From positions 195,985 through 259,984 of the forward strand of contig NZ_RHUM01000003.1 in NCBI RefSeq assembly GCF_003937915.1: DNA of 64,000 nt, read 5' to 3'. The DNA is from Erwinia sp. 198. GTDB taxonomy: Bacteria; Pseudomonadota; Gammaproteobacteria; Enterobacterales; Enterobacteriaceae. Every line of letters begins with the position of its first letter. Position 1 is the first letter of the stretch. Below the pieces are notes generated by a model. The model had not been told where the DNA came from, searched no databases, and worked only from the letters and a program-made list of their open reading frames with translations. A program made the translations under genes and the position numbers. Shown in pieces: positions 29,642 to 40,139 of this stretch.

Positions 29642-31108
29642 CTATTTAAATTTGGGGAACTGCATTTCGCTGTATTTCACAAAGCGCGTGCGCTTCGTCA
29701 GCTTGTAGCCGAACCAGATAATCAGAAACAGCGGGATGCCGATATAGGTTGCCGCCGCACCGTACCAGTCAATGCGATCCGCCAGGAACGCCTGGTAGTT
29801 TTGCCCCAGGGTGATGATCAGGCAGAGCACGAAAGCAAAGATCGGCCCCAGCGGGAAGAACTTAGAGCGGTACGGCAGATCGTTAATATCGTAGCCCTGC
29901 GAGACAAAGCCGCGACGGAAACGGTAATGGCTGATGGCTATCCCCAGCCAGGCGATAAAGCCGGTCATGCCGGAAGTATTCAGCAGCCAGAGATAGACCG
30001 TCTGGTTGCCGAACATTGAGGTCAGGAAACAGAGCGCGGCAACCACGGTGGTGGCATACAGCGCATTGCGCGGCACGCCGCCTTTTGACAGCTTGCCAAA
30101 CATACGCGGCGCTTTGCCTTCGCGCGCCAGCGTAAACAGCATACGGGTCGAGGCATACATGCCGGAGTTGCCTGCCGAGAGGATAGCGGTAAGGATCACG
30201 GCGTTCATGATCGCCGCCGCCGAAAGCAGCCCGGCATGTTTAAACACCAGCGTGAACGGACTGACGCTGATGTCTTTCACGTCGTTGCGCAGCAGGCTTG
30301 GATCGGTGTAAGGAATAATCAGGCTGATCACCAGGATCGCCAGGATATAAAACAGCAGGATGCGCCAAAAGACCTGACGAACCGAGCGCGGAATATTTTT
30401 GGCCGGATCTTCCGATTCACCTGCGGCGATACCAATCAGTTCCGTTCCCTGGAAGGAGAAGCCGGCAATCATCGCCACGCCGATCATGGCGGAAAAACCG
30501 CCGGAGAAAGGCGCATCGCCGATCTGCCAGTTACCCCAGCCCGCGACAGGCTGGTCGCCGCGCAGAATGCCGAGGATCATCATCACGCCCACTACGATAA
30601 AAATCACTACTGTGACCACTTTGATCAGGGAGAACCAGTATTCTGCCTCACCAAAGCCCTTTACCGAGATGTAGTTGAGCAGGAAGATAACGCTCAGAAA
30701 GAGTACGCTCCAGATCCAGCCGGGGGTATCGGGGAACCAGTAGGTCATCACCAGCTGCGCGGCAACCAGTTCAATCGCCACGGTCACGGCCCAGTTGTAC
30801 CAGTAGTTCCAGCCCAGCGCAAAGCCGAAGCCTTCTTCAACGAAGTTGGAGCCGTAGGTGGAAAAGGAGCCGGATACCGGCATAAAGGCAGCCAGTTCGC
30901 CGAGACTGGTCATCAGGAAATAGACCATCAGGCCGATCAGGGCATAGGAAAGCAGCGCGCCGCCCGGGCCTGCCTGGGAGATAGTCGCGCCGGAAGCGAC
31001 AAACAGGCCGGTGCCTATGGAACCGCCGATGGCGATCATCGTCAAATGACGCGCCTTTAGTTTGCGCTGTAATTCAGGCTGTTGTGTTGTTTTTGTGTCA
31101 TGATCCAT
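29642..31108 (-). CDS. lysP: Lysine-specific permease LysP
   Basis: LysP is the lysine:proton symporter of the APC superfamily and, in E. coli, a co-sensor for CadC. The start at MDHDTKTTQ gives 489 residues, the E. coli length; an upstream in-frame ATG at 31153 adds 15 residues unlike the family. The protein has twelve membrane helices, with the amino-acid-binding IGGSIGTGLFVASG loop in helix 1 and the highly conserved GESEDPAKNIPR after helix 6. It lies next to yeiE as in E. coli. Confidence 0.96.
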   Translation of the reverse strand: MDHDTKTTQQPELQRKLKARHLTMIAIGGSIGTGLFVASGATISQAGPGGALLSYALIGLMVYFLMTSLGELAAFMPVSGSFSTYGSNFVEEGFGFALGWNYWYNWAVTVAIELVAAQLVMTYWFPDTPGWIWSVLFLSVIFLLNYISVKGFGEAEYWFSLIKVVTVVIFIVVGVMMILGILRGDQPVAGWGNWQIGDAPFSGGFSAMIGVAMIAGFSFQGTELIGIAAGESEDPAKNIPRSVRQVFWRILLFYILAILVISLIIPYTDPSLLRNDVKDISVSPFTLVFKHAGLLSAAAIMNAVILTAILSAGNSGMYASTRMLFTLAREGKAPRMFGKLSKGGVPRNALYATTVVAALCFLTSMFGNQTVYLWLLNTSGMTGFIAWLGIAISHYRFRRGFVSQGYDINDLPYRSKFFPLGPIFAFVLCLIITLGQNYQAFLADRIDWYGAAATYIGIPLFLIIWFGYKLTKRTRFVKYSEMQFPKFK

Positions 31109-31262
31109 TGGTAAATGCTGTGCTCTGGCTAAAATGAGGCGCGATTGTAACAAACTCCTTCGCCAGAAGAAGTCATTCCGCGACGTTATAAGATAGCTTC
31201 ATGATCTGCGGCGAATTATTAGCGCCTGATTAAGCCCTGTTTTCTGTTCTGACCGCCCTGCT

Positions 31263-32129
31263 TTATTCAGCGCAGTAGCTCAGAAAACGCAGCAGTGCCT
31301 TCGAGAGATGCTTCTGCCGATGATGAATACGGTACAGCGTGCGTTTGAGTTTGGGCAGCGGGATTGGCACTTCTTTTAACGTGCCCACCGCCAGCTGTTC
31401 CGCAATAACCCGCCGCGACAGACAGCTGATGCCCATTCCGTGGCGCACGGCATGCTTGATCGCCTCTGAGTTGCCCAGCTCCAGCGCCAGGCTAAACTGC
31501 GGCAGATGCGAAAGCAGCAGATAATCGACGATTTCGCGCGTGCCAGAGCCGTGTTCGCGCAGGATCCACGATGCGGCCGCCAGGCTTTCCAGCGTCACCG
31601 GCTGCCGCAGAATAGCCGCGTCGGCGGCGGCAAAAACCACCAGCTCGTCTTCCAGCCAGGGTTCGCCAACCAGCTCGCTAACGTGGCACGGCCCTTCGAT
31701 AAAGCCCACATCAACGCGAAAATCGGCCACGGCGTTAATCACATCCTGGCTGTTGCCCACGCTCAGCTCCAGCGGCAGCTCGGGAAAGTCGCGCCGCCAG
31801 CCGGCAATCATGCCCGGCAACAGGTAGTTACCAATGGTGCTGCTGGCGTAGACCCGCAGCGCGCCGTTATCCTCGCGAAACAGCTGTTCAATTTCCGTGG
31901 TTTGCTCCAGCAGCGCCACCGCCCGTGGAAAAAGCAGGCGGCCGTGCTCGTTAACCACCAGCCGTTTTCCGACCCTGTCGAACAGCTGAACGCCCAGCTG
32001 ATTTTCCAGATCCGCCAGCGCCGCGCTGACCGCTGACTGCGACAGCGACAGCACCTGCGAGGCCTGGGTTGTCGAGCCGCTTTTCAGCACTTCGGCAAAG
32101 ACCTCAAGCTGCCTTAATGTGATATGCAT
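31263..32129 (-). CDS. yeiE: LysR-family regulator YeiE
   Basis: This 288-residue LysR regulator has an N-terminal HTH ([20 protein letters not shown]) and a C-terminal co-inducer domain ([27 protein letters not shown]). It is in the conserved lysP-yeiE-yeiH neighbourhood. YeiE has been tied to lysine- and iron-related regulation and, in other enterics, to sulfite response; yeiH next to it is the likely local target. The DUF1232 gene starts on the same strand 10 bp upstream. Confidence 0.92.
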   Translation of the reverse strand: MHITLRQLEVFAEVLKSGSTTQASQVLSLSQSAVSAALADLENQLGVQLFDRVGKRLVVNEHGRLLFPRAVALLEQTTEIEQLFREDNGALRVYASSTIGNYLLPGMIAGWRRDFPELPLELSVGNSQDVINAVADFRVDVGFIEGPCHVSELVGEPWLEDELVVFAAADAAILRQPVTLESLAAASWILREHGSGTREIVDYLLLSHLPQFSLALELGNSEAIKHAVRHGMGISCLSRRVIAEQLAVGTLKEVPIPLPKLKRTLYRIHHRQKHLSKALLRFLSYCAE

Positions 32130-32138
32130 TGTTCTTCC

Positions 32139-32510
32139 TCACTGACTCCATGTCTTCACCAGCCAGATAATAATCGCCAGCCATACCAGCAGCACTATCG
32201 CCAGCCAGCCGCCGATTTTCTTTTTCCTGTGGGCCTGCCGGGCGGTTCGCTGTTGGCTGGCGACCCTGACCTCCGCCGGCAGCAGGCGCAGCAGCAACAT
32301 CATGCCCGACGGCACGATAATAGCGTCGTCCAGCAGCCCAACAAAGGGAATAACATCGGGAATAAAGTCAACGGGGCTTAGCGCATAAACCGCCAGCAGG
32401 ATGGCCATGCCCTTTTGCCACAGCGGCGTACGCGGATCGCGACAGGCATACCACAGCGTGACGCCATCCTTTCTGATTACGCTTACCCATCTTGTTAATC
32501 GCCTGAACAT
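32139..32510 (-). CDS. DUF1232 (YkvA-like) small membrane protein
   Basis: This 123-residue protein contains the DUF1232 core: WQKGMAILLAVYALSPVDF followed by IPDVIPFVGLLDDAIIVP. A basic stretch (ARQAHRKKK) then precedes a C-terminal membrane helix (about 100-117). Its function is unknown. Its stop lies 10 bp before yeiE on the same strand, so they may be co-transcribed. It is not at this place in E. coli. Confidence 0.85.
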   Translation of the reverse strand: MFRRLTRWVSVIRKDGVTLWYACRDPRTPLWQKGMAILLAVYALSPVDFIPDVIPFVGLLDDAIIVPSGMMLLLRLLPAEVRVASQQRTARQAHRKKKIGGWLAIVLLVWLAIIIWLVKTWSQ

Positions 32511-32615
32511 TCCGGCCCTCTCATATCACTTATTCTGGTTAATTATAAATATATAATCAATTTCTCTTTTAAGCCAGCCTGCGCCATGCTGCGTCTGTCA
32601 ACTAAGGAGGCTGAT

Positions 32616-33656
32616 ATGGCTGAACTGGCATTTCCTTCTTCTCGTCCGCTGCGCTATGGCGCAGGCCTCGGGCTGGCAATGCTGCTGGCCGCTGTTGCCC
32701 TTCAGGCTGGCAACCTGCCCGTGCTGAAAACGGCCGGGCTGGGCACCTTAACGCTGGCGATGCTGTTGGGGATCGTAGCAGGCAATACGGTTTATGGCCG
32801 CCTGGCTGCGCGCTGCGGCGCAGGCGTACACTTTGCCAAACAGCAGCTGCTGCGGCTTGGCATCATGCTGTACGGTTTTCGCCTGACCTTTCAGCAACTT
32901 GCCGATATCGGTTTAAGCGGCGTGCTGACCGATCTGCTGCTGCTGACCTCCACTTTTCTGCTGGCCTGCTGGCTGGGCCGTCGCGTGCTGCATCTGGATC
33001 GCGATACCGCCTGGCTGATTGGCGCAGGCAGCAGCATTTGCGGCGCGGCGGCGATTATGGCGACGGAGCCGGTAATTAAAGCGGAGCCGCAAAAAGTGGC
33101 GGTAGCGGTGGCTACCGTGGTGCTGTTCGGCACGCTCGGCATCTTTCTTTATCCACTGCTATGGCATGAGCTGGCCGCTCTGCTGCCGGGCCTGACGCCG
33201 ACGCAATGGGGGATCTTTACCGGCTCTACGCTGCATGAAGTGGCACAGGTAGTGGCGGCCGGGCACGCCGTGAGCGCGGAAACGGAGAACGCGGCGGTCA
33301 TTACTAAAATGCTGCGCGTGATGATGCTGGCACCCTTCCTGCTGCTGCTCAGCCGCTTCGTGCGTGCCGACGACAGCGGCGGCGGCGAGGTAAGCTTTCC
33401 CTGGTTCGCGCTGGGTTTTATCGGCGTGGCGCTGTTTAACTCGCTGCATCTGCTGCCGCCGTCGCTGGTTAGCGGCCTGAACGAGCTGGACAATTTTTTA
33501 CTGGCCGTGGCGATGGCGGCGCTGGGTTTAACCACGCAGTTCAGCCTGTTGAAAAAGGCGGGACTAAGGCCATTACTGCTGGGCCTGCTGTTATTCGTCT
33601 GGCTGCTGCTGGGCGGCGGCGCGATAAACCTGGCTATCCAGCATTTGCTGGCATAA
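32616..33656 (+). CDS. yeiH: UPF0324 inner-membrane protein YeiH
   Basis: This 346-residue polytopic membrane protein of the YeiH/PSE family is a proposed sulfate or sulfite exporter. The start at MAELAFPSS is fixed by AAGGAGG five bases upstream; an earlier in-frame ATG at 32586 has no site. The GAGSSICGAAAIMATEPVI and TGSTLHEVAQVVAAG segments are family hallmarks. It is the probable target of YeiE. Confidence 0.94.
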   Translation: MAELAFPSSRPLRYGAGLGLAMLLAAVALQAGNLPVLKTAGLGTLTLAMLLGIVAGNTVYGRLAARCGAGVHFAKQQLLRLGIMLYGFRLTFQQLADIGLSGVLTDLLLLTSTFLLACWLGRRVLHLDRDTAWLIGAGSSICGAAAIMATEPVIKAEPQKVAVAVATVVLFGTLGIFLYPLLWHELAALLPGLTPTQWGIFTGSTLHEVAQVVAAGHAVSAETENAAVITKMLRVMMLAPFLLLLSRFVRADDSGGGEVSFPWFALGFIGVALFNSLHLLPPSLVSGLNELDNFLLAVAMAALGLTTQFSLLKKAGLRPLLLGLLLFVWLLLGGGAINLAIQHLLA

Positions 33657-33716
33657 ATCCGCGCCGTTTCCGGTTATCATGGCCCGCTTTACAGTAAAAC
33701 CAACAGGAGAGCAGGC

Positions 33717-34559
33717 ATGAAATATATCGGCGCCCACGTCAGCGCATCCGGCGGCGTGGATCAGGCGGTGCTTCGCGCCCATGAAATCGAGGCAACGGCC
33801 TTTGCGCTTTTCACTAAAAATCAGCGTCAGTGGCGCGCGGCCCCGCTGAGCAAAGAGGTGATTGCCGCTTTCCGCAACGCCTGCGAAAAATATCACTACA
33901 GCGCCGCCCAGATCCTGCCGCACGACAGCTTTTTAATTAACCTGGGCCATCCACAGGAAGAGGCGCTGGAGAAATCCCGCGCCGCGTTTATCGACGAACT
34001 ACAGCGCTGTGAGCAGCTGGGCCTGACGCTGTTGAACTTCCATCCCGGCAGCCATTTGCAGCAGATTGACGAGGATGCCTGTCTGAAGCGCATCGCCGAA
34101 TCGGTTAACGTCGCGCTGGATAAAACCCAGGGCGTCACCGCGGTGATTGAAAATACCGCCGGCCAGGGCAGCAATCTGGGCTTCCGCTTTGAGCACCTGG
34201 CGGCGATTATCGATGGCGTAGAGGATAAGTCGCGCGTCGGCGTCTGTATTGACACCTGCCACGCCTTTGCGGGCGGTTACGATCTGCGTACTGAAGAAGA
34301 TTGCGTGAAAACCTTTGAGGAGTTTGGTCGCGTGGTGGGCTTTGAGTATCTGCGCGGGATGCATCTTAACGATGCCAAAAGCGCATTTGCCAGCCGCGTT
34401 GACCGTCATCACAGCCTGGGCGAAGGCAATATCGGCAAAACGGTGTTCAGCTGGCTGATGAAGGATGCTCGCTTCGACGGTATTCCGCTGATCCTGGAAA
34501 CCATCAATCCTGATATCTGGAAAGATGAAATCGCCTGGCTTAAGTCTCAGCAGGTCTGA
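33717..34559 (+). CDS. nfo: Endonuclease IV
   Basis: Nfo is an AP endonuclease in base-excision repair that cuts 5' to abasic sites. The 280-residue TIM barrel keeps all nine metal ligands known for the E. coli enzyme at the same numbers: His69, His109, Glu145, Asp179, His182, His216, Asp229, His231 and Glu261. CAGGAGAGCAGGC precedes the ATG. In E. coli it belongs to the SoxRS regulon; I could not identify a SoxS box with confidence. Confidence 0.97.
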   Translation: MKYIGAHVSASGGVDQAVLRAHEIEATAFALFTKNQRQWRAAPLSKEVIAAFRNACEKYHYSAAQILPHDSFLINLGHPQEEALEKSRAAFIDELQRCEQLGLTLLNFHPGSHLQQIDEDACLKRIAESVNVALDKTQGVTAVIENTAGQGSNLGFRFEHLAAIIDGVEDKSRVGVCIDTCHAFAGGYDLRTEEDCVKTFEEFGRVVGFEYLRGMHLNDAKSAFASRVDRHHSLGEGNIGKTVFSWLMKDARFDGIPLILETINPDIWKDEIAWLKSQQV

Positions 34560-34570
34560 TCCCGAGACGT

Positions 34571-34600
34571 AAAAAAAGCGCGGTTGCCCGCGCTTTTTTA
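34571..34600. terminator. Bidirectional terminator between nfo and fruA
   Basis: Seven A, then AGCGCGG, a 4-nt loop, CCGCGCT and T-rich tail, between two convergent genes. The A and T runs on either side allow action in both directions. Confidence 0.93.
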
Positions 34601-34615
34601 TTATGCCCGCCTGGA

Positions 34616-36322
34616 TCAGGCTTTAGCCATTTCCGCTTCCGGGCGCTTCAGCACCGCGTAAGAGAGTCCGGCAACCAGCGTGCCGACGATAATCGCTATC
34701 AGATAGCCCAGCACCGGCGTAATAGCGCCAGGGATCAGCAGCACAAACAGCCCGCCGTGCGGCGCCATCAGCTTCGCACCTACCCACATAGAGATAGCGC
34801 CGGTCAGCGCGCCGCCAACGATACAGCATGGCAGGACGCGCATCGGGTCACGAGCCGCAAACGGAATAGCGCCTTCGGAAATAAAGCACAGGCCCAGCAC
34901 CAGCGCTGCTTTGCCACCTTCCTGCTGTCCTTTGTTGAATTTCCGGCGCGCCACCAGCGTAGCAACGCCCATCGCCAACGGAGGCACCATGCCGCCCGCC
35001 ATAATGGCCGCCATCGGCGCGTAGGTTTGCGAACTGAGCAGGCCGACGCCAAACGCATAGGCCACTTTGTTCACCGGGCCGCCCATATCGGTACACATCA
35101 TGCCGCCCAGCACCGCGCCCAGCAGAACAGCGTTACCCGTACCCATATTGCTCAGCCAGTGGGTCAGCCCCGCCATAATCTGGGCAACCGGGCCGCCAAC
35201 CACATAAATCATCAGCAGGCCGGTGATCAGACTGGCGACCAGCGGAATAATCAGGATCGGTTTTAACGCCTCCATACTCTGCGGAAGCTTAAGCTTAGCG
35301 CTGATAAACTTCGCGGCGTAACCGGCAATAAAACCAGCGATAATGCCGCCAAGGAAACCGGCGTTGATGGTGCTGGCCAGCCAGCCGCCAATCAGGCCAG
35401 GCGTCAGGCCAGGACGATCGGCAATCGAGAAAGCGATAAAGCCCGCCAGCACCGGCACCATCAGTTTGAAGGCGCTGCCGCCGCCGATTTCCATCAGCGC
35501 CGCCGCCAGCGTGCCCTGCTCTTTAAAAGCGGTAATGCCGAAGGCGAAAGAGAGCGCGATGCTCAGGCCGCCCGCCACCACCATCGGCAGCATATAGGAA
35601 ACGCCGGTCAGCAGATGACGATAGGCACCTGCGCCCTCTTTTTTCTCGCCCTGCGCCGCTGGCTGACCGCCGCCCTGCGGCTGATAAGGTTTGGCCTGCG
35701 CCAACGCCTTATCAAACTCCTGTGCGGTTTTCTTTAGCGCCAGGCCGGTCGAGGTGCGATACATCGGCTTACCGGCAAACTTAGCCAGATCGACTTCAAT
35801 ATCCGCCGCCACGATAACCAGGTCAGCCTGGGCGACTTCTTCCGGCGTAATGGCATTGCCCGCGCCTACAGAGCCGCGCGTTTCGACTTTCACCCACCAG
35901 CCGCGTTTTTTCGCTTCGGCGTCAATGGCTTCGGCCGCCATAAAGGTGTGCGCCACGCCGGTTGGACAGGCGGTGATGGCGACAATGCGTTTTGGCCCGC
36001 TGGCAACCGCGTCGGCCGTGTTCACCGCGGCAGGTTTAGCTACGGCGGCAGGCGCCTGCCAGGCTTTCGCCTCGGTTTGCGCGCGGGCCAGCTCTGCATC
36101 CGGCTGGCGCAGCAGCTGCTCCGCCGTGGTCTGATAAACGGTTTTACCCGTCAGGTCGATGTTGGCGGGCAGCGTGTCGCCCACCAGGATCACCTGGTCC
36201 GCTTCGGCCAGATTTTCCGTTAGCGTCAGCCCTTTTGCGGCCGCGCTCGCTCTGGTGATATTTTTTGCCAGATGACCGGTAGCCAGTCCCAGCGAAGGAT
36301 CAAGTATCAGCAGCGTTTTCAT
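34616..36322 (-). CDS. fruA: Fructose PTS enzyme IIB'BC (FruA)
   Basis: FruA imports fructose and phosphorylates it to fructose-1-phosphate. The 568-residue protein has a degenerate IIB' domain (about 1-85), an Ala/Pro-rich linker, a IIB domain with phospho-accepting Cys119 in ITACPTGVAHTFMAA, and then the IIC membrane domain from about 235. It is the last gene of fruBKA, 16 bp after fruK. Confidence 0.97.
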   Translation of the reverse strand: MKTLLILDPSLGLATGHLAKNITRASAAAKGLTLTENLAEADQVILVGDTLPANIDLTGKTVYQTTAEQLLRQPDAELARAQTEAKAWQAPAAVAKPAAVNTADAVASGPKRIVAITACPTGVAHTFMAAEAIDAEAKKRGWWVKVETRGSVGAGNAITPEEVAQADLVIVAADIEVDLAKFAGKPMYRTSTGLALKKTAQEFDKALAQAKPYQPQGGGQPAAQGEKKEGAGAYRHLLTGVSYMLPMVVAGGLSIALSFAFGITAFKEQGTLAAALMEIGGGSAFKLMVPVLAGFIAFSIADRPGLTPGLIGGWLASTINAGFLGGIIAGFIAGYAAKFISAKLKLPQSMEALKPILIIPLVASLITGLLMIYVVGGPVAQIMAGLTHWLSNMGTGNAVLLGAVLGGMMCTDMGGPVNKVAYAFGVGLLSSQTYAPMAAIMAGGMVPPLAMGVATLVARRKFNKGQQEGGKAALVLGLCFISEGAIPFAARDPMRVLPCCIVGGALTGAISMWVGAKLMAPHGGLFVLLIPGAITPVLGYLIAIIVGTLVAGLSYAVLKRPEAEMAKA

Positions 36323-36338
36323 TATGCCTCTCCTGCTG

Positions 36339-37277
36339 TCAGTTAAAAGGTTTCAGGTCGACGCGCGCCATCATCGCGGCCAACTGGGTACGATCGCTTA
36401 CGCCCACATTGCTCTGGCTTACGGCCAGGGCTGCTACGGCGGTAGCCAGGCGTAGGGTATGCTCGCTGGATTCGCGCATCAGCAGGCCGTAAATCAGCCC
36501 GCCCACCATCGAATCTCCGGCCCCCACGGTACTCACCACCTCACAGGCCGGCGGTTTGGCGATCCATTCGCCTGAAGCGTTAACCCACAGCGCGCCTTCT
36601 GCGCCCAGCGAAATCACCACGTGGGCGATCCCCTGTTCACGCAGCGCATGCGCCGCCTCAATCACATCCTGCAGGGTCGGCAGCTTGCGCCCGGCCCAGA
36701 TTTCCAGCTCGCGACGGTTTGGCTTAACCAGCCAGGGCGCGGCTTTCAGGCCCGCCACCAGCGCTTCGCGGCTGCTGTCGAAAATAATGCACGGGCAGTG
36801 CGTGCGCAGCGCGCTCATCCACTCTGTAAAGGCATCGGGATTGACGCCTGCGGGCAGGCTGCCGCTGACGCAGACCATATCGAACTGGCCCAGCCACGTC
36901 AGAGAATCCGTGGTGAAGCGCTCCCAGTCCTGCGGGGTGACGTCAAAACCGGAAAAGTTAAGATCGGTGACCTCGCCATCTTTTTCAGTCAGCTTAACGT
37001 TGATGCGGGTGCGGCCTTCGACCACCTGAAAACGGTTAGCAATGCCCAGATCGCTGAACAGATGCTGAAAGCCATCCTGATTCTCTTTGCCCAGGAAGCC
37101 GCCAACGGTGACATCGATGCCCAAATCTTTCAGCACTTTGGCAACGTTGATGCCTTTCCCGGCGGCGTGCAGGCCGGTGGTTTTCACCAGGTTGACTTCG
37201 CCGCGCTCGATTTCTGGCGTATAGCCCACCAGATCGTAAGCGGGGTTTAGCGTGATGGTTGCTACGCGTCTGCTCAT
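36339..37277 (-). CDS. fruK: 1-phosphofructokinase
   Basis: FruK converts fructose-1-phosphate to fructose-1,6-bisphosphate with ATP. The 312-residue PfkB-family kinase has [15 protein letters not shown] near the N-terminus and the catalytic [10 protein letters not shown] (Asp255) near the C-terminus. Its ATG overlaps the fruB stop (ATGA), implying coupled translation. Confidence 0.97.
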   Translation of the reverse strand: MSRRVATITLNPAYDLVGYTPEIERGEVNLVKTTGLHAAGKGINVAKVLKDLGIDVTVGGFLGKENQDGFQHLFSDLGIANRFQVVEGRTRINVKLTEKDGEVTDLNFSGFDVTPQDWERFTTDSLTWLGQFDMVCVSGSLPAGVNPDAFTEWMSALRTHCPCIIFDSSREALVAGLKAAPWLVKPNRRELEIWAGRKLPTLQDVIEAAHALREQGIAHVVISLGAEGALWVNASGEWIAKPPACEVVSTVGAGDSMVGGLIYGLLMRESSEHTLRLATAVAALAVSQSNVGVSDRTQLAAMMARVDLKPFN

Positions 37278-38407
37278 GCCGCCCCCTCGCCTAAACCAGC
37301 GCTGATAGCCTCGCCAATCGCATCCAGCGCCGCGCGGGCATCTTCGCCGCTGGCGGTGAAGCGCAGGCGGTGACCTTTTTTCACGCCCAGCGCCACTACT
37401 TTCATCAGGCTGCGGCCGTTAGCCGGCTTGCCGCTGCCGTCGAGATTGGTCACCGTGACGTCGCAGTTGAATTTTTTAATGACGCTGACCAGCGCCGTGC
37501 CCGGACGGGCATGCAGGCCGTGCTCGTTACGAATAGTAAATTCTTCCGTCAGCGTATCGGCCTGTTCGGAGACTTCGCTGGTCAGCAGCGCCAGGATCCC
37601 TGCGGCATCGGCGCTCAGCAGGCGATCCGCTTTCTGCTTAACCAGCAGATCGCTTAAATAGTTCAGCACGTTCAGCGGCTGCTCGTCGGCTACGGCGACC
37701 GTCACCAGCAGCGCGGCTTTTTCGCCGTCTGCTTCAAAAGGCGTCGCGCTGCGGCTTACGGCGACGGCGCTGCCCAGGTTGCCTTCGGTGCTGTCGCTCA
37801 GCCAGACGCCCTGCCCTAAATTCAGCGGACGCGAAGCGATAACGCGACTGACAAAGCGGGCATCTACCGCGCCAGCCTGCTGCAGACGACCGGCGTTCAG
37901 CGCCTGGAGCGTCATCAGATCGCTGGCCGCCACGTCGACTGTAATCAGCGAGGTGTCGAATTTAAATTCCGTTCCCTGCTTTTCCCCCATCAGCAAACCG
38001 CGCAGCGTTTCTGCGGAGTCCGTGGTTTTCAGCTGTTCCGCCACGCTGTCATCGCTCAGCACGTGCGTCAGCTGACGCAGCAGCGCCAGATGCTCGTCCG
38101 ATTTAGCGGCGATGCCGATCACCACATAGGCGGTCTGGTCTTCGCCCCAGGCGATACCCTGCGGAAACTGATAAACCTGCACGCCGGTTTTCAACACCAG
38201 ATCGCGCGTGTCGGTCGTGCCATGGGGAATAGCGATGCCGTTACCCAGATAGGTCGAGGTTTGCTGCTCGCGGGCCAGCATACCGTTAACATATCCTTCA
38301 CCCACGTTGCCGGCTGAGGTTAAAGCGGCTGCCACCTGGCGGATGGCCTCTTCTTTATCTCCGGCCCTGGCGCCGGGGTGGATTGCATTCAGTTCAAGCT
38401 GGAACAT
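37274..38407 (-). CDS. fruB: Fructose PTS diphosphoryl transfer protein FruB (IIA-FPr)
   Basis: FruB relays phosphate from enzyme I to FruA. The 377-residue protein fuses a IIA-Fru domain with His62 ([10 protein letters not shown]), a central M domain, and a C-terminal HPr-like FPr domain with His299 in HGLHARPGT. The start at [12 protein letters not shown] follows GAGGAG and matches E. coli; four codons upstream are rejected. It is the first gene of fruBKA and is controlled by Cra. Confidence 0.97.
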   Translation of the reverse strand: MFQLELNAIHPGARAGDKEEAIRQVAAALTSAGNVGEGYVNGMLAREQQTSTYLGNGIAIPHGTTDTRDLVLKTGVQVYQFPQGIAWGEDQTAYVVIGIAAKSDEHLALLRQLTHVLSDDSVAEQLKTTDSAETLRGLLMGEKQGTEFKFDTSLITVDVAASDLMTLQALNAGRLQQAGAVDARFVSRVIASRPLNLGQGVWLSDSTEGNLGSAVAVSRSATPFEADGEKAALLVTVAVADEQPLNVLNYLSDLLVKQKADRLLSADAAGILALLTSEVSEQADTLTEEFTIRNEHGLHARPGTALVSVIKKFNCDVTVTNLDGSGKPANGRSLMKVVALGVKKGHRLRFTASGEDARAALDAIGEAISAGLGEGAA

Positions 38408-38427
38408 AGTTCTCCTCACTGCTTCAT

Positions 38428-38439
38428 TGAATCGTTTCA
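38428..38439. promoter_or_regulatory. Cra (FruR) operator, proximal
   Basis: TGAATCGTTTCA, followed by GC, is a full match to the Cra consensus (TGAATCGATTCA type). It lies 20 bp upstream of the fruB start. Cra represses fruBKA until fructose-1-phosphate is present. Confidence 0.92.
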
Positions 38440-38494
38440 GCTGACGGACGAAAAAACAAGCTTTCAGGCCGCTAACCGCCTGTGCAGACGACGC

Positions 38495-38506
38495 TGAAAC
38501 GTTTCA
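38495..38506. promoter_or_regulatory. Cra (FruR) operator, distal
   Basis: The perfect palindrome TGAAACGTTTCA, preceded by GC, lies 67 bp upstream of the proximal site. Two Cra operators at the fru promoter are also known in E. coli. Confidence 0.92.
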
Positions 38507-38659
38507 ATGATTTTGACTCCGTTCCCGCGCTTATGGCAAGTTTTACTGCCAACGGCATAGCAGATTTTTGAAGCGACGCACACTTCGACTTTTCTTTTTG
38601 GGAAAAAGGTCTCAATAAGCTGATGGATGGCTGATGCCTTACGTTTTGCCAACAGGCTA

Positions 38660-38917
38660 TTAACACCAGGCGGTCTGTTTTTCCAGATCCAGTAGCCAGA
38701 CCATCGCCTCTTCCCGACTGTTACGGCACATTTCAGCATCGGGTTTCAGGCTGCCGCAGACCGACGGCCGCAGCGGCGAGGTAAAGATTTTGCAGCGCTG
38801 CTGCTCATCCAGCTGAACGCAGGGGGTGTTGGCCGGTTTGCCGTCGGGCATTCCGGGGATTGGTGTGGAAATAGACGGCGCGGTACAGCAGGCGCCGCAG
38901 GAAGCTCGACATTGCAT
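38660..38917 (-). CDS. yeiW: YkgJ-family cysteine cluster protein YeiW
   Basis: This 85-residue cytoplasmic protein of the UPF0153/YkgJ family opens [11 protein letters not shown] and carries further cysteines at about 33, 42, 54, 64 and 85, a probable zinc or Fe-S site. Its molecular role is unknown. It stands between fruB and yeiP as in E. coli, but setB, which E. coli has here, is missing. Confidence 0.9.
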   Translation of the reverse strand: MQCRASCGACCTAPSISTPIPGMPDGKPANTPCVQLDEQQRCKIFTSPLRPSVCGSLKPDAEMCRNSREEAMVWLLDLEKQTAWC

Positions 38918-39076
38918 TGGTTATCCCCTTTAAGAGACGCGACAATAGCAGGCGCGCCGCGGGAATACTATGGCCGCCATCCCCGCTTTTCTTCCTCGTT
39001 CAGCACTTGCCTGAAGCCGTCAGCAAGAGTAATTTGTCGCGAACATTTTCATTGCCCCTTTCATCGAGATAACACA

Positions 39077-39649
39077 ATGCCAAGAGCAAACGAAATCAAA
39101 AAAGGCATGGCCGTCAGCCATAACGGTAAGCTGCTGTTAGTCAAAGACATTGATGTCCAAAGCCCCAGCGCGCGCGGGGCTTCTACCCTCTATAAAATGC
39201 GTTTTACCGATATTCGCAGCGGCATGAAAGTCGAGGAGCGCTTTAAGGGTGATGATATCCTGGAAGCGATCTCGCTGAGCCGTCGTCAGGTTACCTTCTC
39301 TTACGTAGACGGTGACGAATACGTCTTTATGGATGACGAGGACTACACGCCTTACGTCTTCAAAAAAGATCAGATCGAAGAAGAGCTGCTGTTTATCCCG
39401 GAAGGCGGCATTCCGGGCATTCAGGTGCTGACGATGGACGGTCAAATTCTGGCGCTTGAGCTGCCGCAAACGCTGGATATGGAAATTATCGAAACCACGC
39501 CGGGCATTAAAGGCGCTTCCGCCAGCGCGCGTACCAAGCCTGCCACCATGAGTACCGGCCTGGTGATCCAGGTGCCGGAATACCTCAGCAGCGGCGAGCG
39601 CATCCGCATCCATATTGCTGAACGTCGCTATATGGGTCGCGCAGACTAA
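39077..39649 (+). CDS. yeiP: Elongation factor P-like protein YeiP
   Basis: YeiP is a 190-residue, three-domain EF-P paralogue. The start at [13 protein letters not shown] matches E. coli; upstream in-frame codons do not resemble the family. The loop that in EF-P bears the modified Lys34 reads SPSARGAS, with Arg33, so the EpmAB modification site is absent, as normal for YeiP. The C-terminal [17 protein letters not shown] end is conserved. Recent work places EfpL-type proteins in relief of specific ribosome stalls. Confidence 0.95.
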   Translation: MPRANEIKKGMAVSHNGKLLLVKDIDVQSPSARGASTLYKMRFTDIRSGMKVEERFKGDDILEAISLSRRQVTFSYVDGDEYVFMDDEDYTPYVFKKDQIEEELLFIPEGGIPGIQVLTMDGQILALELPQTLDMEIIETTPGIKGASASARTKPATMSTGLVIQVPEYLSSGERIRIHIAERRYMGRAD

Positions 39650-39694
39650 TAAAAGGCAATCGCGCCTGCCCTTATGGGCCGCGCGGAATAATAA

Positions 39695-39722
39695 AACGGC
39701 GAGCGCGCCACGCCTCGCCGTT
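39695..39722. terminator. Terminator between yeiP and the fimbrial-like gene
   Basis: AACGGCGAG/CTCGCCGTT is a 9-bp stem with a 10-nt loop between convergent genes. ATTGTTAT follows on the plus side and TTTTATTATT on the minus side, so it can serve both. Confidence 0.8.
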
Positions 39723-39742
39723 ATTGTTATATCATTACACTA

Positions 39743-40042
39743 CTACCGATAGTTAATGGTCAGCACGCCCTGTTGGCGCGCCTGGTCCAGCCATTCAACG
39801 CCGATACGGGCGATGCCGGACGGCTGCGTGCCGTGGGTCTGTAGCGAGATCGGCGATACTTTTAGCTGGCCGTCGCGGTAACAGGTAGCGCTGATTTGAT
39901 TCTGTTCCTGTTGCACAGCGCAACCCGGCTCCGTGATCGCGCCGGAAAAAGTGATAACGCCGGTGCCTGCGGCTACCGTTGCCAGCGCGCTACCTGCCGG
40001 AACCATCAAAAAAAGGGCCAGCGAAAAGTTAAGTTTGCTCAT
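39743..40042 (-). CDS. Small secreted fimbrial-like protein
   Basis: This 99-residue protein has a signal peptide (1-21, cleavage after SALA) and a mature domain of about 78 residues. The GVITFSGAITEPGC segment (Cys41) with a second Cys54 resembles the first strands and disulfide of type 1 pilins, and the end GVLTINYR resembles the terminal pilin strand. Pilins are normally about 160-180 residues, so this is a half-size form or a deletion derivative. No chaperone or usher gene is near it. Its role is unknown. Confidence 0.75.
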   Translation of the reverse strand: MSKLNFSLALFLMVPAGSALATVAAGTGVITFSGAITEPGCAVQQEQNQISATCYRDGQLKVSPISLQTHGTQPSGIARIGVEWLDQARQQGVLTINYR

Positions 40043-40139
40043 ACTTACCTCATTTATTAGCGTCTCTTAATTAACATAGTCGGCAATACGCTTTCCGATA
40101 GCCGATAAGCACAACCGGCCACAACTCAAGGAGAAAAGA

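Noticed and set aside
38464..38739. A 91-codon minus-strand frame upstream of fruB
   Set aside because: It overlaps the Cra operator and yeiW in another frame, and has no ribosome site or family resemblance.
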